64,000 bases of DNA from Rippkaea orientalis PCC 8801 (GTDB taxonomy: Bacteria; Cyanobacteriota; Cyanobacteriia; Cyanobacteriales; Microcystaceae): assembly GCF_000021805.1 (NCBI RefSeq), contig NC_011726.1, forward strand, positions 4,000,097 through 4,064,096, written 5' to 3'. The notes beneath the pieces were generated by a model that did no database searches, had not been told where the DNA came from, and saw nothing but the letters and a program-made list of their open reading frames with translations. Below, piece after piece: positions 36,874-47,113 of the stretch (its first letter is position 1; each line of letters opens with the position of its first letter). Position numbers and translations under genes: made by a program.

Positions 36874-39800
36874 ATGGATTTTTTTATCAAACGCCCCGTT
36901 TTTGCCACTGTTTGCGCTTTAGTTATCCTACTGGTGGGAATAATTTGTTTATTAACCTTACCAGTCGCTCGCTTTCCTGATATTAGTCCGACAACGATTG
37001 AAGTACAAGCCACCTATAGCGGCGCAAGTGCAGAAGTCGTCGAAAATGCCGTAACCAATATTCTAGAACGACAAATTAATGGGGTAGAAGGACTCAGATA
37101 CCTGACATCAAGTAGCAGTAACAACGGAACCAGTACTATTAGTGCTGTCTTTGATGCTTCGCGCAATAAAGACATCGCCGCCGTTGATATTCAAAATCAA
37201 GTCTCTATCGTTGAATCGCAACTGCCCCAAGAGGTACAACAGTCAGGTATCTCTGTGACCAAACAATCGAATAATTTTTTGTTGGGAATCGCCTTATATA
37301 GTGACGATAATCGATACGATAACGTTTTCTTGAGTAATTACGCCGATCGCTACCTCGTTGATAATTTAAAACGTATTAAAGGGGTCAGTAATATTCAGAT
37401 TTTTGGGGAACGTCGCTATGCTATGCGTCTTTGGCTTGATGCCAACCGTTTAGCGAGTCGGGGACTCACCACCCAAGATGTGGTAGATGCCCTGTCTAAA
37501 CAAAATCGACAAGTAGGGGCAGGAAAAATTGGCGGTGAACCTGCCATTGAAGGGCAACAATATCAACTCGATCTTAGGGCAGTCAGTCAATTAACAACCC
37601 CTGAAGAATTTAACAATCTGTTGCTCAAAACCGATGAAAACGGCGCAATAATTCGCTTAAAAGACGTAGGACGCGCAGAATTAGGAGCCCAAGATTATAA
37701 CACCTTCCTGCGGTACCGTGGCCAAGACGCGATCGGGATGGGGGTTTTACAGCTAACGGGCTCAAATGCCCTCGACGTTGCCCACAAAGTCAAAGAGGAA
37801 ATAAAAAAAATCGCCCTTTCCTTTCCCCCTGGACTGAAATACACTATCGCTTTTGATACCACGCAATTTGTTGAAGAATCTCTAGCGGAAGTTGTTAACA
37901 CGATTATCATGTCTGTGGTGTTAGTTGTGTTAGTTATCCTCCTATTTCTGCAAAACTGGCGCACGACTCTGATTCCTTCTTTAACGATTCCCTTTGCCTT
38001 ATTCGGAACCTTTGCTTTTGTTAAATTCTTTGGTTTTTCGATCAATACTTTAACCCTATTTGGCTTGAGTTTAGGGACAGGAATGGTCGTCGATGATGCG
38101 ATTATTGTGGTTGAACAAATCAGTCGCTACATTGAAGATCAGGGGATGTCTCCCTATGAAGCGACTATTCAAGCCATGAGAGAATTATTTAGCGCAGTCA
38201 TTGCGACCTCTTTGGTGTTAATGGCAGTATTTATCCCTGTCGCTTTCTTTCCTGGGACAACAGGGGCATTATATCAACAATTTGCCTTAACTATTGCTTT
38301 TTCCATCACTATCTCCACCTTTCTCGCTGTCACCTTAACCCCTGCCTTGTGTGCTTTAATTCTCAGGAAAGGACAAGGGTTTCCCGGGTGGGTCGGGGTG
38401 ATGTTCCATCGCTTTAATGAGTTTTTAGACTGGGTTAGACGACAATATCGGCGATCGCTTTTAGGGTTAGTCCAGATTAAACGGTTAATGGTGGGAGTCT
38501 TTATTCTTTTACTAGGCCTAACCGCTTGGCTTTATCTGAAAGTTCCTACCGCGTTCCTCCCCGATGAAGATCAAGGCTATTTTCTAACCATTATCAAAGC
38601 TCCTGACGGCGTATCGCTGCAATATACCAATGAGGTGATGCGAAAAGTGGAAACCGCAATTTTAGAAGAACCCGAAATTGACGGAACTTTTGCGATCGCC
38701 GGGTTTAGCGTCACCGGAAGTAGTGCCAATGATGCGGTCATTTTTAGCCCCCTCAAGCCTTTTTCTGAACGCCGCAGTCCCCAAAATTCAGCCCAAGCGG
38801 TTATTGGACGACTTTGGGGAAAATTTCCCCAAATACCTGAAGCCCAAATTTTCCCGGTTAACCCCCCATCTATCCAGGGATTAGGCAGTTTTAGCGGGTT
38901 TAACTTCCAATTACAAGATCGCTCAGGGTCCGAAGATATCAGCACGCTAGTCGAGGCCGCCGGGCAATTATTAGGATTAGCCAATCAAAGTCCCCAATTA
39001 GCCGGAGCTTTTAGTCGGTTTTCTGCTAATACTCCCCAATTATTAATCGAAGTGAACCGCAATAAAGCTCAAGCCCTCCAGGTTTCTATTGATGATATTT
39101 TCAGTACTCTCCAAACCGCGTTAGGGTCACGGTATGTCAATGATTTCACCCTCCAACAACGAACCTATCGGGTTTATGTGCAAGCTGATCGAGAATTTAG
39201 ATCGAACCCCGATGATATTAAAAAGCTCTATGTTCGCTCAGCAACGGGTCAAATGATTCCTCTGTCTAACTTAGTGAAGGTGACTTCTACGGTCGGACCC
39301 CAAACAATTAATCATTATAATCTCTACCGCTCTACTGAAATTAACGGCGATGCAGCCCCTGGAGTTAGTTCTGGACAAGCCATGCAAGCAATGGCAATGG
39401 CAGCCAAACAAGCTCTACCGCAAGGGTTTGGTTATGAATGGTCAGGAATTTCTTTAGAAGAAATCGAATCAGGAGGTTTAGCTCCGATTATTTTCGGATT
39501 AGGCTTAATTTTTGTCTTTTTAGTCCTAGCAGCCCAATATGAAAATTATATCGATCCATTTATTATTCTTTTGGCGGTTCCTTTAGCCATTTTAGGTGCA
39601 TTAATTGCTCAAAGTTTACGCGGATTTCCTAATGATATTTACTGTCAAATTGGGTTAGTTATGTTGATTGGATTAGCTAGTAAAAATTCGATTCTTATTG
39701 TAGAATTTGCTAACCAATTACGGGAAGAAGGTTTACCTATTGTGAAAGCCGCCGTAGAAGCTGCCCAAGAACGACTCAGACCCATTGTTATGACAGCTTT

Positions 39801-39999
39801 TTCAACTTTATTAGGGACTTTACCCTTAATGATTGCAACAGGAGCCGGATCCGGAAGTCGTCAATCTTTAGGAACAGCCGTTTTTGGGGGAATGTTTATC
39901 GCTACTTTTTTAAGTTTATTTCTCGTTCCTATTTTGTATATTATGGTTAAAATAATGACTGAAAAAATCTCAAATTCGAGCCTAGAAAATAGGGAATAA
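36874..39999 (+). CDS. RND-family multidrug efflux transporter (AcrB/HAE1 type)
   Basis: The product of 1041 residues from the ATG at 36874 begins MDFFIKRPVFATVCAL, the invariant start of AcrB-like pumps. It has twelve membrane helices, two large periplasmic loops, the proton-relay aspartates in GMVVDDAIIVVEQI and the partner lysine in LASKNSILIVEFANQL. These trimeric pumps drive export of hydrophobic compounds with proton motive force, usually with a periplasmic adaptor and TolC. No adaptor gene is adjacent here, so partners must be encoded elsewhere. The frame reaches a TTG at 36835, but the conserved start is clear. Confidence 0.94.
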   Translation: MDFFIKRPVFATVCALVILLVGIICLLTLPVARFPDISPTTIEVQATYSGASAEVVENAVTNILERQINGVEGLRYLTSSSSNNGTSTISAVFDASRNKDIAAVDIQNQVSIVESQLPQEVQQSGISVTKQSNNFLLGIALYSDDNRYDNVFLSNYADRYLVDNLKRIKGVSNIQIFGERRYAMRLWLDANRLASRGLTTQDVVDALSKQNRQVGAGKIGGEPAIEGQQYQLDLRAVSQLTTPEEFNNLLLKTDENGAIIRLKDVGRAELGAQDYNTFLRYRGQDAIGMGVLQLTGSNALDVAHKVKEEIKKIALSFPPGLKYTIAFDTTQFVEESLAEVVNTIIMSVVLVVLVILLFLQNWRTTLIPSLTIPFALFGTFAFVKFFGFSINTLTLFGLSLGTGMVVDDAIIVVEQISRYIEDQGMSPYEATIQAMRELFSAVIATSLVLMAVFIPVAFFPGTTGALYQQFALTIAFSITISTFLAVTLTPALCALILRKGQGFPGWVGVMFHRFNEFLDWVRRQYRRSLLGLVQIKRLMVGVFILLLGLTAWLYLKVPTAFLPDEDQGYFLTIIKAPDGVSLQYTNEVMRKVETAILEEPEIDGTFAIAGFSVTGSSANDAVIFSPLKPFSERRSPQNSAQAVIGRLWGKFPQIPEAQIFPVNPPSIQGLGSFSGFNFQLQDRSGSEDISTLVEAAGQLLGLANQSPQLAGAFSRFSANTPQLLIEVNRNKAQALQVSIDDIFSTLQTALGSRYVNDFTLQQRTYRVYVQADREFRSNPDDIKKLYVRSATGQMIPLSNLVKVTSTVGPQTINHYNLYRSTEINGDAAPGVSSGQAMQAMAMAAKQALPQGFGYEWSGISLEEIESGGLAPIIFGLGLIFVFLVLAAQYENYIDPFIILLAVPLAILGALIAQSLRGFPNDIYCQIGLVMLIGLASKNSILIVEFANQLREEGLPIVKAAVEAAQERLRPIVMTAFSTLLGTLPLMIATGAGSGSRQSLGTAVFGGMFIATFLSLFLVPILYIMVKIMTEKISNSSLENRE

Positions 40000-40102
40000 A
40001 GAAGTAGACAACATAAATCCTAAAAATCCATAGGGGCGCGTTTTGAGAACAATTTATGAGTCTCAGCAATAGGTTAAATAAACTCGCCCTGTTGGTTATC
40101 TA

Positions 40103-41269
40103 TTACTGATATTTTGCGACTTCTTGACCGTTAATATAAACTGATTTAATTGCATTGGGCAAATAATTATCAGGAGAAACTAACAAAAAATCAGCTTGAT
40201 AATTAGGAGCAATAGACCCTTTTATATGTCCAATATTAGCTGCTTTAGCGGGATTTTCTGATACAAATTTCCAGGCATTTTCAAAACTTGTTAACCCGAT
40301 TTCTGCCATCTTAAACGGTACATAAAACATAGAAGGATAATGATAGTCAGAACATAAACAGTCTAATACTTCAGCCTTGGTTGCTGCTTCCACACTCATA
40401 TAACCAACGTGAGAACCTCCTCGGACAAAATTGGGAGCCCCCATCAAGACAGAAGCCCCATAATCACGGGATTTTGCCGCTAAATCAATAGTTGCTGGAA
40501 ATTCTGCGATCGCCACTTTTCTCGTCGCACTTAGGTTAACTTTTTCCTCACTATCATCATCATGAGAAGCCAGCGTTACCCCTACTTCATGGGCAAATTT
40601 TACTAATTTTTCTACCTGTTCTAACCCGCGATCTTTATAGGTAATGGCATTGGTAATTAACTCTTGAATTTCATGTTCAGAGAGCTTAGTTCTTTTTTTT
40701 ACCCCTTTAGTATAGCGATCTAAGGCGGTTTCTGTCATGGAATAGGGAACATGATCATTGAGGGATAATAACTGTATTTTTCCGGTTTCTAACCAGTCTA
40801 CCAGTTCTTGATAATGAGCAATATTGCATTGTTCGTGACGAAGATGAATATAACTTTCACAAGTTAAGGCTTTTCGTTCTTCTCCCATAATAAAATTAAT
40901 TAATTGACGCGCCATATCCCGACTACGCAAACCCGGTTCAAAGGAATCGGTAATAGAATAATAAAAAGTCGTAATCCCTGATGCCAGTAAATTGCGATCA
41001 TTTTCTACCATCGCCATTGCTAAGGGAATATTCACCCCAGGACGAGGAACAATTATCCGTTCAAAAGCATCCCCATGAATGTCTACAATACCTGGTAACA
41101 TTAATAATCCAGAAACATCAAGGGCAACATAGCCAGTTGGTTTAGGATCTTGATCGATGCTGATAAATCTGCCATCTTGAACTAACACAGTGGCATCATC
41201 AACCCATCCGTTGGGGGTTAAAACATTGGCTCCTTGAAGAGCTATTTTACTTGTTTTTAATGGTTGCAT
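40103..41269 (-). CDS. phnM: PhnM, alpha-D-ribose 1-methylphosphonate 5-triphosphate diphosphatase
   Basis: The 388-residue amidohydrolase shows PhnM-specific motifs: GIVDIHGDAFERIIVPRPG near residue 58 (metal ligands), VTLASHDDDSEEK near residue 230, MGAPNFVRGGSHVG near residue 277 and LCSDYHYPSMF near residue 307. In C-P lyase pathways PhnM removes pyrophosphate from the phosphonate nucleotide triphosphate. It is the last gene of phnC-phnD-phnE-phnM. None of phnG, H, I, J, K or L is in the window, so it may serve with a remote lyase or have another phosphate-ester role. Confidence 0.9.
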   Translation of the reverse strand: MQPLKTSKIALQGANVLTPNGWVDDATVLVQDGRFISIDQDPKPTGYVALDVSGLLMLPGIVDIHGDAFERIIVPRPGVNIPLAMAMVENDRNLLASGITTFYYSITDSFEPGLRSRDMARQLINFIMGEERKALTCESYIHLRHEQCNIAHYQELVDWLETGKIQLLSLNDHVPYSMTETALDRYTKGVKKRTKLSEHEIQELITNAITYKDRGLEQVEKLVKFAHEVGVTLASHDDDSEEKVNLSATRKVAIAEFPATIDLAAKSRDYGASVLMGAPNFVRGGSHVGYMSVEAATKAEVLDCLCSDYHYPSMFYVPFKMAEIGLTSFENAWKFVSENPAKAANIGHIKGSIAPNYQADFLLVSPDNYLPNAIKSVYINGQEVAKYQ

Positions 41270-41333
41270 TTTTTAATATTTAACCTACTTATTTAATTAA
41301 ATTTCAACACCGAATTATCAGTTCTTTCCTTAT

Positions 41334-42167
41334 TCAAATCAGTTTTTGCCTTAACTTAGCTGATAGGGTATCAATCAAAGCAACAGCGACAATTAAGATA
41401 ATTAGAATAGCACAAACTTCGGGATATTTGAAAGAACGGATATTTTGATACAAAGAAAACCCAATTCCTCCCGCACCAACAATTCCTAAAACCGAGGCTG
41501 AACGGACATTGGCTTCAAAGCGATACAGAGTAAAAGAAATCCACAGAGGCATCACTTGAGGAATGACTCCAAAGATAATCTCCTGTAGTTTACTGGCTCC
41601 CGTGGCTCGAATGCCTTCCACTGGTCCGGGATCGATCGCTTCAATTGCTTCGGAAAACAGTTTACCTAGGATTCCTGCGGTATGAACAAACAGGGCTAAA
41701 ACCCCGGCAAACGGACCCAAACCCACGGCAACGACAAAAATTAGGGCAAAAACCACCTCATTAATGGCTCGCATTCCATCGAGGACGCGACGCACGGGAA
41801 AAACAATCCACTGGGGACAGATATTGTCTGAGGCTAAAATCGAGAGGGGAATGCCTAAAGAAGCGGCTAGAATGGTTCCCCACAGCCCCATGGCAATGGT
41901 TTCTAGGGTTTCTTGGACATAGAGTTGCCAGTCGGAGAAATCAGGGGGGAAATAGCCCCTAATATACTTAGCCATATTACCCGTTCCTTGCAACAACTCA
42001 ACCATATTGATCCCACTGCGATAACCAGCATATATCAACACTGCGATCGCTATGACAAAATACATAATACGCTGCGGCGTGATTCGCTTTTCCTCCCTTT
42101 CTAACATAGCTTGGATGGCGGGAGAAACCGAGTTATTAACTACTACGATGGGGATTTTTTCAGACAT
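41334..42167 (-). CDS. phnE: phosphonate ABC transporter permease
   Basis: The 277-residue protein has about six hydrophobic helices and the inner-membrane ABC permease loop (the EAIEAIDPGPVEGIRATGASKLQEI region) that docks on the ATPase. The overall pattern, with ETIAMGLWGTILAASLGIPLSILAS near residue 88, is that of PhnE. It forms the channel for phosphonate import with PhnC and PhnD. It lies between phnD (62 bp) and phnM (64 bp), all on the minus strand. Confidence 0.92.
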   Translation of the reverse strand: MSEKIPIVVVNNSVSPAIQAMLEREEKRITPQRIMYFVIAIAVLIYAGYRSGINMVELLQGTGNMAKYIRGYFPPDFSDWQLYVQETLETIAMGLWGTILAASLGIPLSILASDNICPQWIVFPVRRVLDGMRAINEVVFALIFVVAVGLGPFAGVLALFVHTAGILGKLFSEAIEAIDPGPVEGIRATGASKLQEIIFGVIPQVMPLWISFTLYRFEANVRSASVLGIVGAGGIGFSLYQNIRSFKYPEVCAILIILIVAVALIDTLSAKLRQKLI

Positions 42168-42229
42168 GGTTAAAATTACGCAAAATGGGCAACAGGCAAC
42201 AGTGAGAATGTCTCCCCCTCTCCCTCTGT

Positions 42230-43276
42230 CTACTTCAGGGTTTCTAATTTTTCATTCAGTTCTTTGAGTTTTTGCTGTTTTTCAGCTTCGGGCAGTTTGG
42301 CATCGTTTTGGACTTCAAGAATTTCTGTGCCTATTTTCAATTCTCGCATGGGATTCCAATCTTTGTCTTCGGCTGCTTCAAACCCTGACCAACCTAACGG
42401 TTCTAAAATGGTTTTATCTTTGTAATTGTAGACAAAGTCTTTAACTTTTTCCTTGAGACAATCGGGGAGATCTTTACGATAGGCAACAGGATCACTAGGG
42501 ATTTCTGGAGAAGTCCAAATGATTTGTATTTTTTTGCGAAGTTCGGGATCAGATGCCTCAACATTGGCTAATACTTCACTACTATTACTTGCTACATCAA
42601 CTTGTTTATTAGCCACAGCTTGAATGGTAGCTTCATGATTACCCGCAAAGATCACTTTTTTAAAGATTTTAGTGGGATCAACGCTATTTTTAGCAAAGAC
42701 ATAATAACTTGGAATTAAATATCCAGAAGTCGAATTAGGATCATTAAAAGCAAAGGTGAGCTCAGGCGCATTCTTAGTAACATACTGATCTCCATCCCCT
42801 TTTTCAATATTAATTTTTCCCAAGATCGGATGATCAACAGTCGTGATTAAATGGGAGTAATAACCTTTAGTTCCGTCTGCATTAACGACCCTAGCAAAAA
42901 CTTCTGCATCGGCTCTATCGGCTGCTTCAATATAGGACTTGCCACCTAACCAAGCTAATTGGACTTTATTAACAGCCATTGCTTCAACCACTGCACCATA
43001 ATCAGTGGCATAAAACGCATTTAATTTTCGTCCTATCGCGGTTTCAATGGCTTTGACAAAGGGGTCCCATTTCGGTTTAAGGGTATCTTGGGATTCTGTT
43101 GATAAAATACCGAAGTCAATTTCGGTGATTTCTGGGGCACAGGCTTCGTCACCATTAGCGGTTGTTTGATTGGTTTGTTGTGCTGTTTCTTGTTGGCCAC
43201 AACTGCTTAATGCGGTTGCTACAATTAGACCTAAACTTAGCCCTAACGTCCATTTCTTGACATGATTAATTAGCAT
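42230..43276 (-). CDS. phnD: phosphonate ABC transporter substrate-binding lipoprotein
   Basis: The product of 348 residues has a lipoprotein signal with LSSC, the cysteine lying about 25 residues after the ATG at 43276. It is a PhnD-type periplasmic binding protein: EITEIDFGILSTESQD, KWDPFVKAIETAIGRKLNAFYATDYGAVVEAM and the pocket segment FAFNDPNSTSGYLIPSYY. PhnD proteins capture phosphonates, or phosphite in PtxB-like members, and deliver them to the PhnE permease. Which substrate is bound cannot be decided from sequence. The C-terminus is a charged helix. The open frame begins at a TTG at 43291. Confidence 0.9.
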   Translation of the reverse strand: MLINHVKKWTLGLSLGLIVATALSSCGQQETAQQTNQTTANGDEACAPEITEIDFGILSTESQDTLKPKWDPFVKAIETAIGRKLNAFYATDYGAVVEAMAVNKVQLAWLGGKSYIEAADRADAEVFARVVNADGTKGYYSHLITTVDHPILGKINIEKGDGDQYVTKNAPELTFAFNDPNSTSGYLIPSYYVFAKNSVDPTKIFKKVIFAGNHEATIQAVANKQVDVASNSSEVLANVEASDPELRKKIQIIWTSPEIPSDPVAYRKDLPDCLKEKVKDFVYNYKDKTILEPLGWSGFEAAEDKDWNPMRELKIGTEILEVQNDAKLPEAEKQQKLKELNEKLETLK

Positions 43277-43384
43277 AAAGATTGCTGCCAACTTTGACAG
43301 AAGTTAATGATTAATTTATGAGCCTATTTTATCTTATCTTACCCATTTTTGATCTAAATTTTTCCCTAAATTGGCTTTGTTAGG

Positions 43385-44188
43385 TTAATGTTCATTATGC
43401 TTAGATAGAATCAATTCTTCAACGGCTGCACCATAGATATGCGCTAAAGAATGGTCGTCTAAGTCCAGGGTTTGTCCATCAAATTTAACCTGACCTTCTC
43501 TGAGGGCGATCGCACGATGGCAATAGCGTCTGACCATGGGCACTTGATGTAAGGATATCATGACGGTGATGCCTTGTTCTTGATTGAGAATGGTCAGTAA
43601 TTCCATGATTTTTCGGGCTGATTCTGGGTCTAAGGAGGCGATCGGTTCATCGGCTAAAATAATCTTGGCTCTTTGCATTAAACAACGGGCGATCGCTACC
43701 CGTTGCTGTTGTCCCCCAGAAAGGGTTGAAGCACGTTTATAAGCTTGTTCGAGAATACCGACTCTTTCTAAGGCTGCAAGGGCTTCTTTTTTTTGTGAAG
43801 GCGTAAAACTCTTAAAAACTGATCGTAAAGGAGAAATTTGAGATAAGTTACCTATTAGCACATTTTCTAAGACTGTTAGACGGTTAACCAGGTTAAATTG
43901 TTGAAAAATAAACCCGATATGACTCCTCAGTTTTCTCACTTTTGAGTGCAATTGTCCTTCAAATTGTAGGGGAGTCCCAAAAATCTCGACCCTTCCGCCA
44001 TCGGCTTGTTGTAACCCGTTAATATTGCGTAAAAGAGTTGATTTTCCTGATCCTGATGCCCCAACTAAGGCGACCATCTCCCCTTGTTGAACCGTTAAAT
44101 TGACCTGATCAATGGCTATTTTTCCTTTAAAGGATTTTGTCAAGTCCTTGACTTCTACTGCAACGGCGTTAACTGGACTTGCAGTCAT
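43385..44188 (-). CDS. phnC: phosphonate ABC transporter ATP-binding protein
   Basis: ATPase of the phosphonate importer: Walker A GASGSGKST near residue 46, Q-loop GFIFQQFNL, signature LSGGQQQRVAIARCL and Walker B IILADEPIASLDPE, followed by the H-loop histidine in SLHQVP. Size (267-270 residues) and PhnC-like spacing agree. I choose the ATG at 44188, preceded by AAGAG eight bases away; a GTG at 44197 is in frame. It is the first gene of the phn operon, whose promoter must lie in 44189-44445; no clear PHO box was seen. Confidence 0.93.
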   Translation of the reverse strand: MTASPVNAVAVEVKDLTKSFKGKIAIDQVNLTVQQGEMVALVGASGSGKSTLLRNINGLQQADGGRVEIFGTPLQFEGQLHSKVRKLRSHIGFIFQQFNLVNRLTVLENVLIGNLSQISPLRSVFKSFTPSQKKEALAALERVGILEQAYKRASTLSGGQQQRVAIARCLMQRAKIILADEPIASLDPESARKIMELLTILNQEQGITVMISLHQVPMVRRYCHRAIALREGQVKFDGQTLDLDDHSLAHIYGAAVEELILSKHNEH

Positions 44189-44445
44189 TACTAACACTCT
44201 TAGTTGTTAATCTTTTTTGCATTATATCATTGAGCCTTGCTATATCAAGATATATGAATTTTTATTAAATCTTATTGACTTTAACCCCATAGACAACACA
44301 GTGGGTTTAAAAATTCTTTAAAATCAAGTTATCAAATTATAACATCTAAGATTCTAATTTGAAGACTTTATTCCTTAAAAAATACTTCCTAGTCATCAAT
44401 TTAGAGACAAATAAAGACAATAATCTCCATTAGGAGGATAACGTA

Positions 44446-44976
44446 ATGCAAGCGAGAGAATTATTTACTCACTATCTCAAAAATCAGCGAGATTTTTCCC
44501 AAGAGAAACTACATCAAGCGAACTTAGAAGGACTCAATTTACAACGGATTAATTTAACCCGTGCTGATCTCAGTGGGGCTAATTTAAAAGAAACGGACTT
44601 AAGTGGAGCCTGTTTAAACCAAGCGAATTTAACCGATGCTGATCTCAGTCATTCCCATTTAGTCGGGGCAAATTTAACTGAAATTAACCTGATTGGAGCC
44701 GATTTAAGCGGTGCTAATTTAATGGGGGTTGACTTAACAAAAGCTGATCTAAGGTGTGCCAATCTGCACAATGCTAACCTATCCTGTGCTCAACTCAAAG
44801 AAGTTAATCTCGATGGGGCTGATCTCAGTGGTGCTAACCTCAGTGGTGCGATGATTGTTAACACTGATTTAAGTGTTGCTGATACCATGGGAGCCTGTTT
44901 AGAAGGCAGTCAAGAATGTCATTTAGAACAGTCCATTTCTGCCACATCTGCCAATTGGGTGAGTTGGGCAGGTTAA
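44446..44976 (+). CDS. pentapeptide repeat protein
   Basis: The 176-residue protein consists mainly of A(D/N)Lxx pentapeptides from residue 26 to about 150, such as RADLSGANLKETDLSGACL, which form a right-handed quadrilateral beta helix. There is no signal peptide, so it is cytoplasmic. An excellent ribosome binding site, TAGGAGG, precedes the ATG. Pentapeptide proteins are abundant in cyanobacteria; their functions are mostly unknown and nothing here indicates a specific target. It is divergent from phnC. Confidence 0.85.
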   Translation: MQARELFTHYLKNQRDFSQEKLHQANLEGLNLQRINLTRADLSGANLKETDLSGACLNQANLTDADLSHSHLVGANLTEINLIGADLSGANLMGVDLTKADLRCANLHNANLSCAQLKEVNLDGADLSGANLSGAMIVNTDLSVADTMGACLEGSQECHLEQSISATSANWVSWAG

Positions 44977-45075
44977 TGTAGAGGTTCGGAAGAGTAGGGA
45001 GAGTAGGAAGGGTGGGAAAATATTTTGCCTTCTGACTTCTGCCTCCGAACCCCTAACTCCTAACTCCTAACGCCG

Positions 45076-46551
45076 CTAAAAACTGAGGACCCAATTAACC
45101 AACGTTCTGACGGGAAACCCTGTTCCGCCTACATTGTTGAGTCCATTTTCCTTTTCTGCCCAAACTGGACCGGCAATATCCAGATGTGCCCAAGGAGTGT
45201 CTTTAATAAATTGCTTCAGGAACAAAGCAGCCGTAATAGACCCTCCGGCGCGAGGCCCTGTATTTTTCATATCCGCAATGGGAGATTTCAGTCCTTCAAA
45301 ATACTTCTCTTCTAAGGGCATTTGCCAGAACTTCTCTCCGGCTGTTTCGGCGGCGGCTTTCAGTTGGTCAGCTAAGGTTTGATCGGTACTCCATAACCCT
45401 GAAATATTATCCCCCAAGGCAATAATACAGGCTCCTGTTAAAGTAGCCAAATCAACGATCGCATCGACTTCTAACTTTTCAGCGAAGACTAGGGCATCGG
45501 CTAGGGTTAACCGTCCTTCTGCGTCGGTATTATTGACCTCGATGGTTTTGCCATTGGAAGCCGTTAAAATATCACCGGGGTGAATGGCTCGTCCACTGAT
45601 CATGTTTTCCGTCGCAGCACAGATAAAATGAACTTCTACGTCTGGTTTTAGCTGTCCAATAACCTTTGCTGCTCCTAGAGTCGCTGCGCCGCCTCCCATG
45701 TCCATTTTCATCATTTCAATACTAGCACCAGCCACTTTTAGGTTAAGTCCTCCACAGTCGAAGGTGAGACTTTTCCCAACAATGGCCAGCTTTTTCTTAG
45801 GCGTTCCTGATGGTTTATAGGTTAAATGGATGAATTTCGGCGGTAAATCTGAGGCTTTAGCGACTCCTAAAAAGGAACCCATGCCTAATTTTTCGCAGTC
45901 TTCTTGTTCTAGAATTTCACAGGTTAACCCACTTGTTTGAGCGATTTCTTGGGCAGTTTCGGCAAAGGTAACGGGGGTAATGGTATTAGCGGGACTATTG
46001 ACTAATTCTCGCGCTAAAATGACTCCAGAAGAGAGCGTCTGAGCGCGATTAATGGCTTCTGTTGCTTCTCCACAGCCTAAAATGTCAACATTTTCTAGTT
46101 TAAGGGCGTTTTCTTGAGGATCTGACTTAAATCGGTTGTCTTGATGCAGAGCAAGAAGGATTCCTTCAGCGATCGCACTAGCGGTTTTTGCCCCATCGTT
46201 ATTGACGACAGGAAGATTAATTCCTAGGGTTTTTACCTTTTCGAGTTTGGCTAAACGGGCGATCGCACCGGCGGCTTCCCTAACACTATTTAACTGGAGA
46301 TCTTCGGCTTTTCCTAAGCCCACTAACATCACTTTCCGAATAGGACTGTTACTACCCACGCGAGTAACGGCTTTAGTTCCCGCTTTGCCTTCAAATTCTG
46401 CTTCTTGAATTAACTCTTGTACAGTTCCTGTTAGTTTCCCATCTAATTGACTTAATTCTCCCGTTATTTGAGTTCCTTCTTCAAAAATGCCTAGGGCTAA
46501 GGCATCTCCTGTCCAGTCTAAGAAGGGCGTATTGATCCCACGAATGTCCAT
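45076..46551 (-). CDS. pepA: leucyl aminopeptidase (M17)
   Basis: The 491-residue protein (from the ATG at 46551) has the M17 catalytic segments in order: [14 protein letters not shown] near residue 260, [14 protein letters not shown], and the family signature [14 protein letters not shown] near residue 341. Two divalent metals are bound by these Asp, Glu and Lys residues. PepA removes N-terminal residues from peptides in the cytoplasm and forms hexamers. The longer open frame to 46584 would start with TTG and lacks conserved sequence. Alone between repeat-rich gaps. Confidence 0.95.
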   Translation of the reverse strand: MDIRGINTPFLDWTGDALALGIFEEGTQITGELSQLDGKLTGTVQELIQEAEFEGKAGTKAVTRVGSNSPIRKVMLVGLGKAEDLQLNSVREAAGAIARLAKLEKVKTLGINLPVVNNDGAKTASAIAEGILLALHQDNRFKSDPQENALKLENVDILGCGEATEAINRAQTLSSGVILARELVNSPANTITPVTFAETAQEIAQTSGLTCEILEQEDCEKLGMGSFLGVAKASDLPPKFIHLTYKPSGTPKKKLAIVGKSLTFDCGGLNLKVAGASIEMMKMDMGGGAATLGAAKVIGQLKPDVEVHFICAATENMISGRAIHPGDILTASNGKTIEVNNTDAEGRLTLADALVFAEKLEVDAIVDLATLTGACIIALGDNISGLWSTDQTLADQLKAAAETAGEKFWQMPLEEKYFEGLKSPIADMKNTGPRAGGSITAALFLKQFIKDTPWAHLDIAGPVWAEKENGLNNVGGTGFPVRTLVNWVLSF

Positions 46552-47113
46552 GATTTTCTTGATTGATAGCTGTTCCCTTTGCAATTTTACTCCCTTTGGG
46601 GAAGGGTGGGGAGTGTGGGAACAGGGGGAGAGGGGGGGAGGGGGAGATAATTTTGGCTACTGGCTTCTGACTTCTGACTTCAAAGAGTGGAGAAGATTGT
46701 CTTAGCTTCTGTCTCTTGCCTTTCTTCTCAGCTTAAAATCAGAAATTTGACACAATTCTCTGATAAAAATTAATATTTGACGGTCTTTTCATGATTTTAG
46801 TAGCTTTTTATATTAAGTTTTGTTAAAAATTATTGCAAAAAGTTGCTATTTCTGGCTTGATAGAGATAAATCTTAAAAAATAGAGACAAACATTTTAATG
46901 TACTACCCATTAAGGTTTAGCAGTTAAGGTCAAAACTGAAAACAATTTCCGTCATCCCTTACCTTAAACCTAACCTGTAGTAACAAGATTTCTCTATTAT
47001 TTGTTAGTGATAGATGTTAACTCAAAATCTATCTAACAAAATTCTGCTTTTATTAGCAAAAAATCAAGGTTTTTTGATCAATATTTACACTGTTTTTTGG
47101 GAGATCTCTAAGA
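46552..47113. other. 562-bp gap with G-rich low-complexity stretch
   Basis: Near 46600-46650 the plus strand is very purine-rich with many G runs, followed by short TTCTGACTTC repeats. Similar G-rich low-complexity patches occur near 11640, 45000 and 52705, so this is repetitive intergenic DNA. The right half is AT-rich leader of the 47114 gene. No gene is seen. Confidence 0.5.

Noticed and set aside
44189-44445. PHO box upstream of phnC
   Set aside because: GTTTAAAA and CTTTAAAA 11 bp apart near 44305 have the right spacing but not the conserved TTAAC core, so phosphate control is not shown.
46202-46705. Plus-strand frames over pepA and the G-rich gap
   Set aside because: They lie opposite pepA or in low-complexity DNA.
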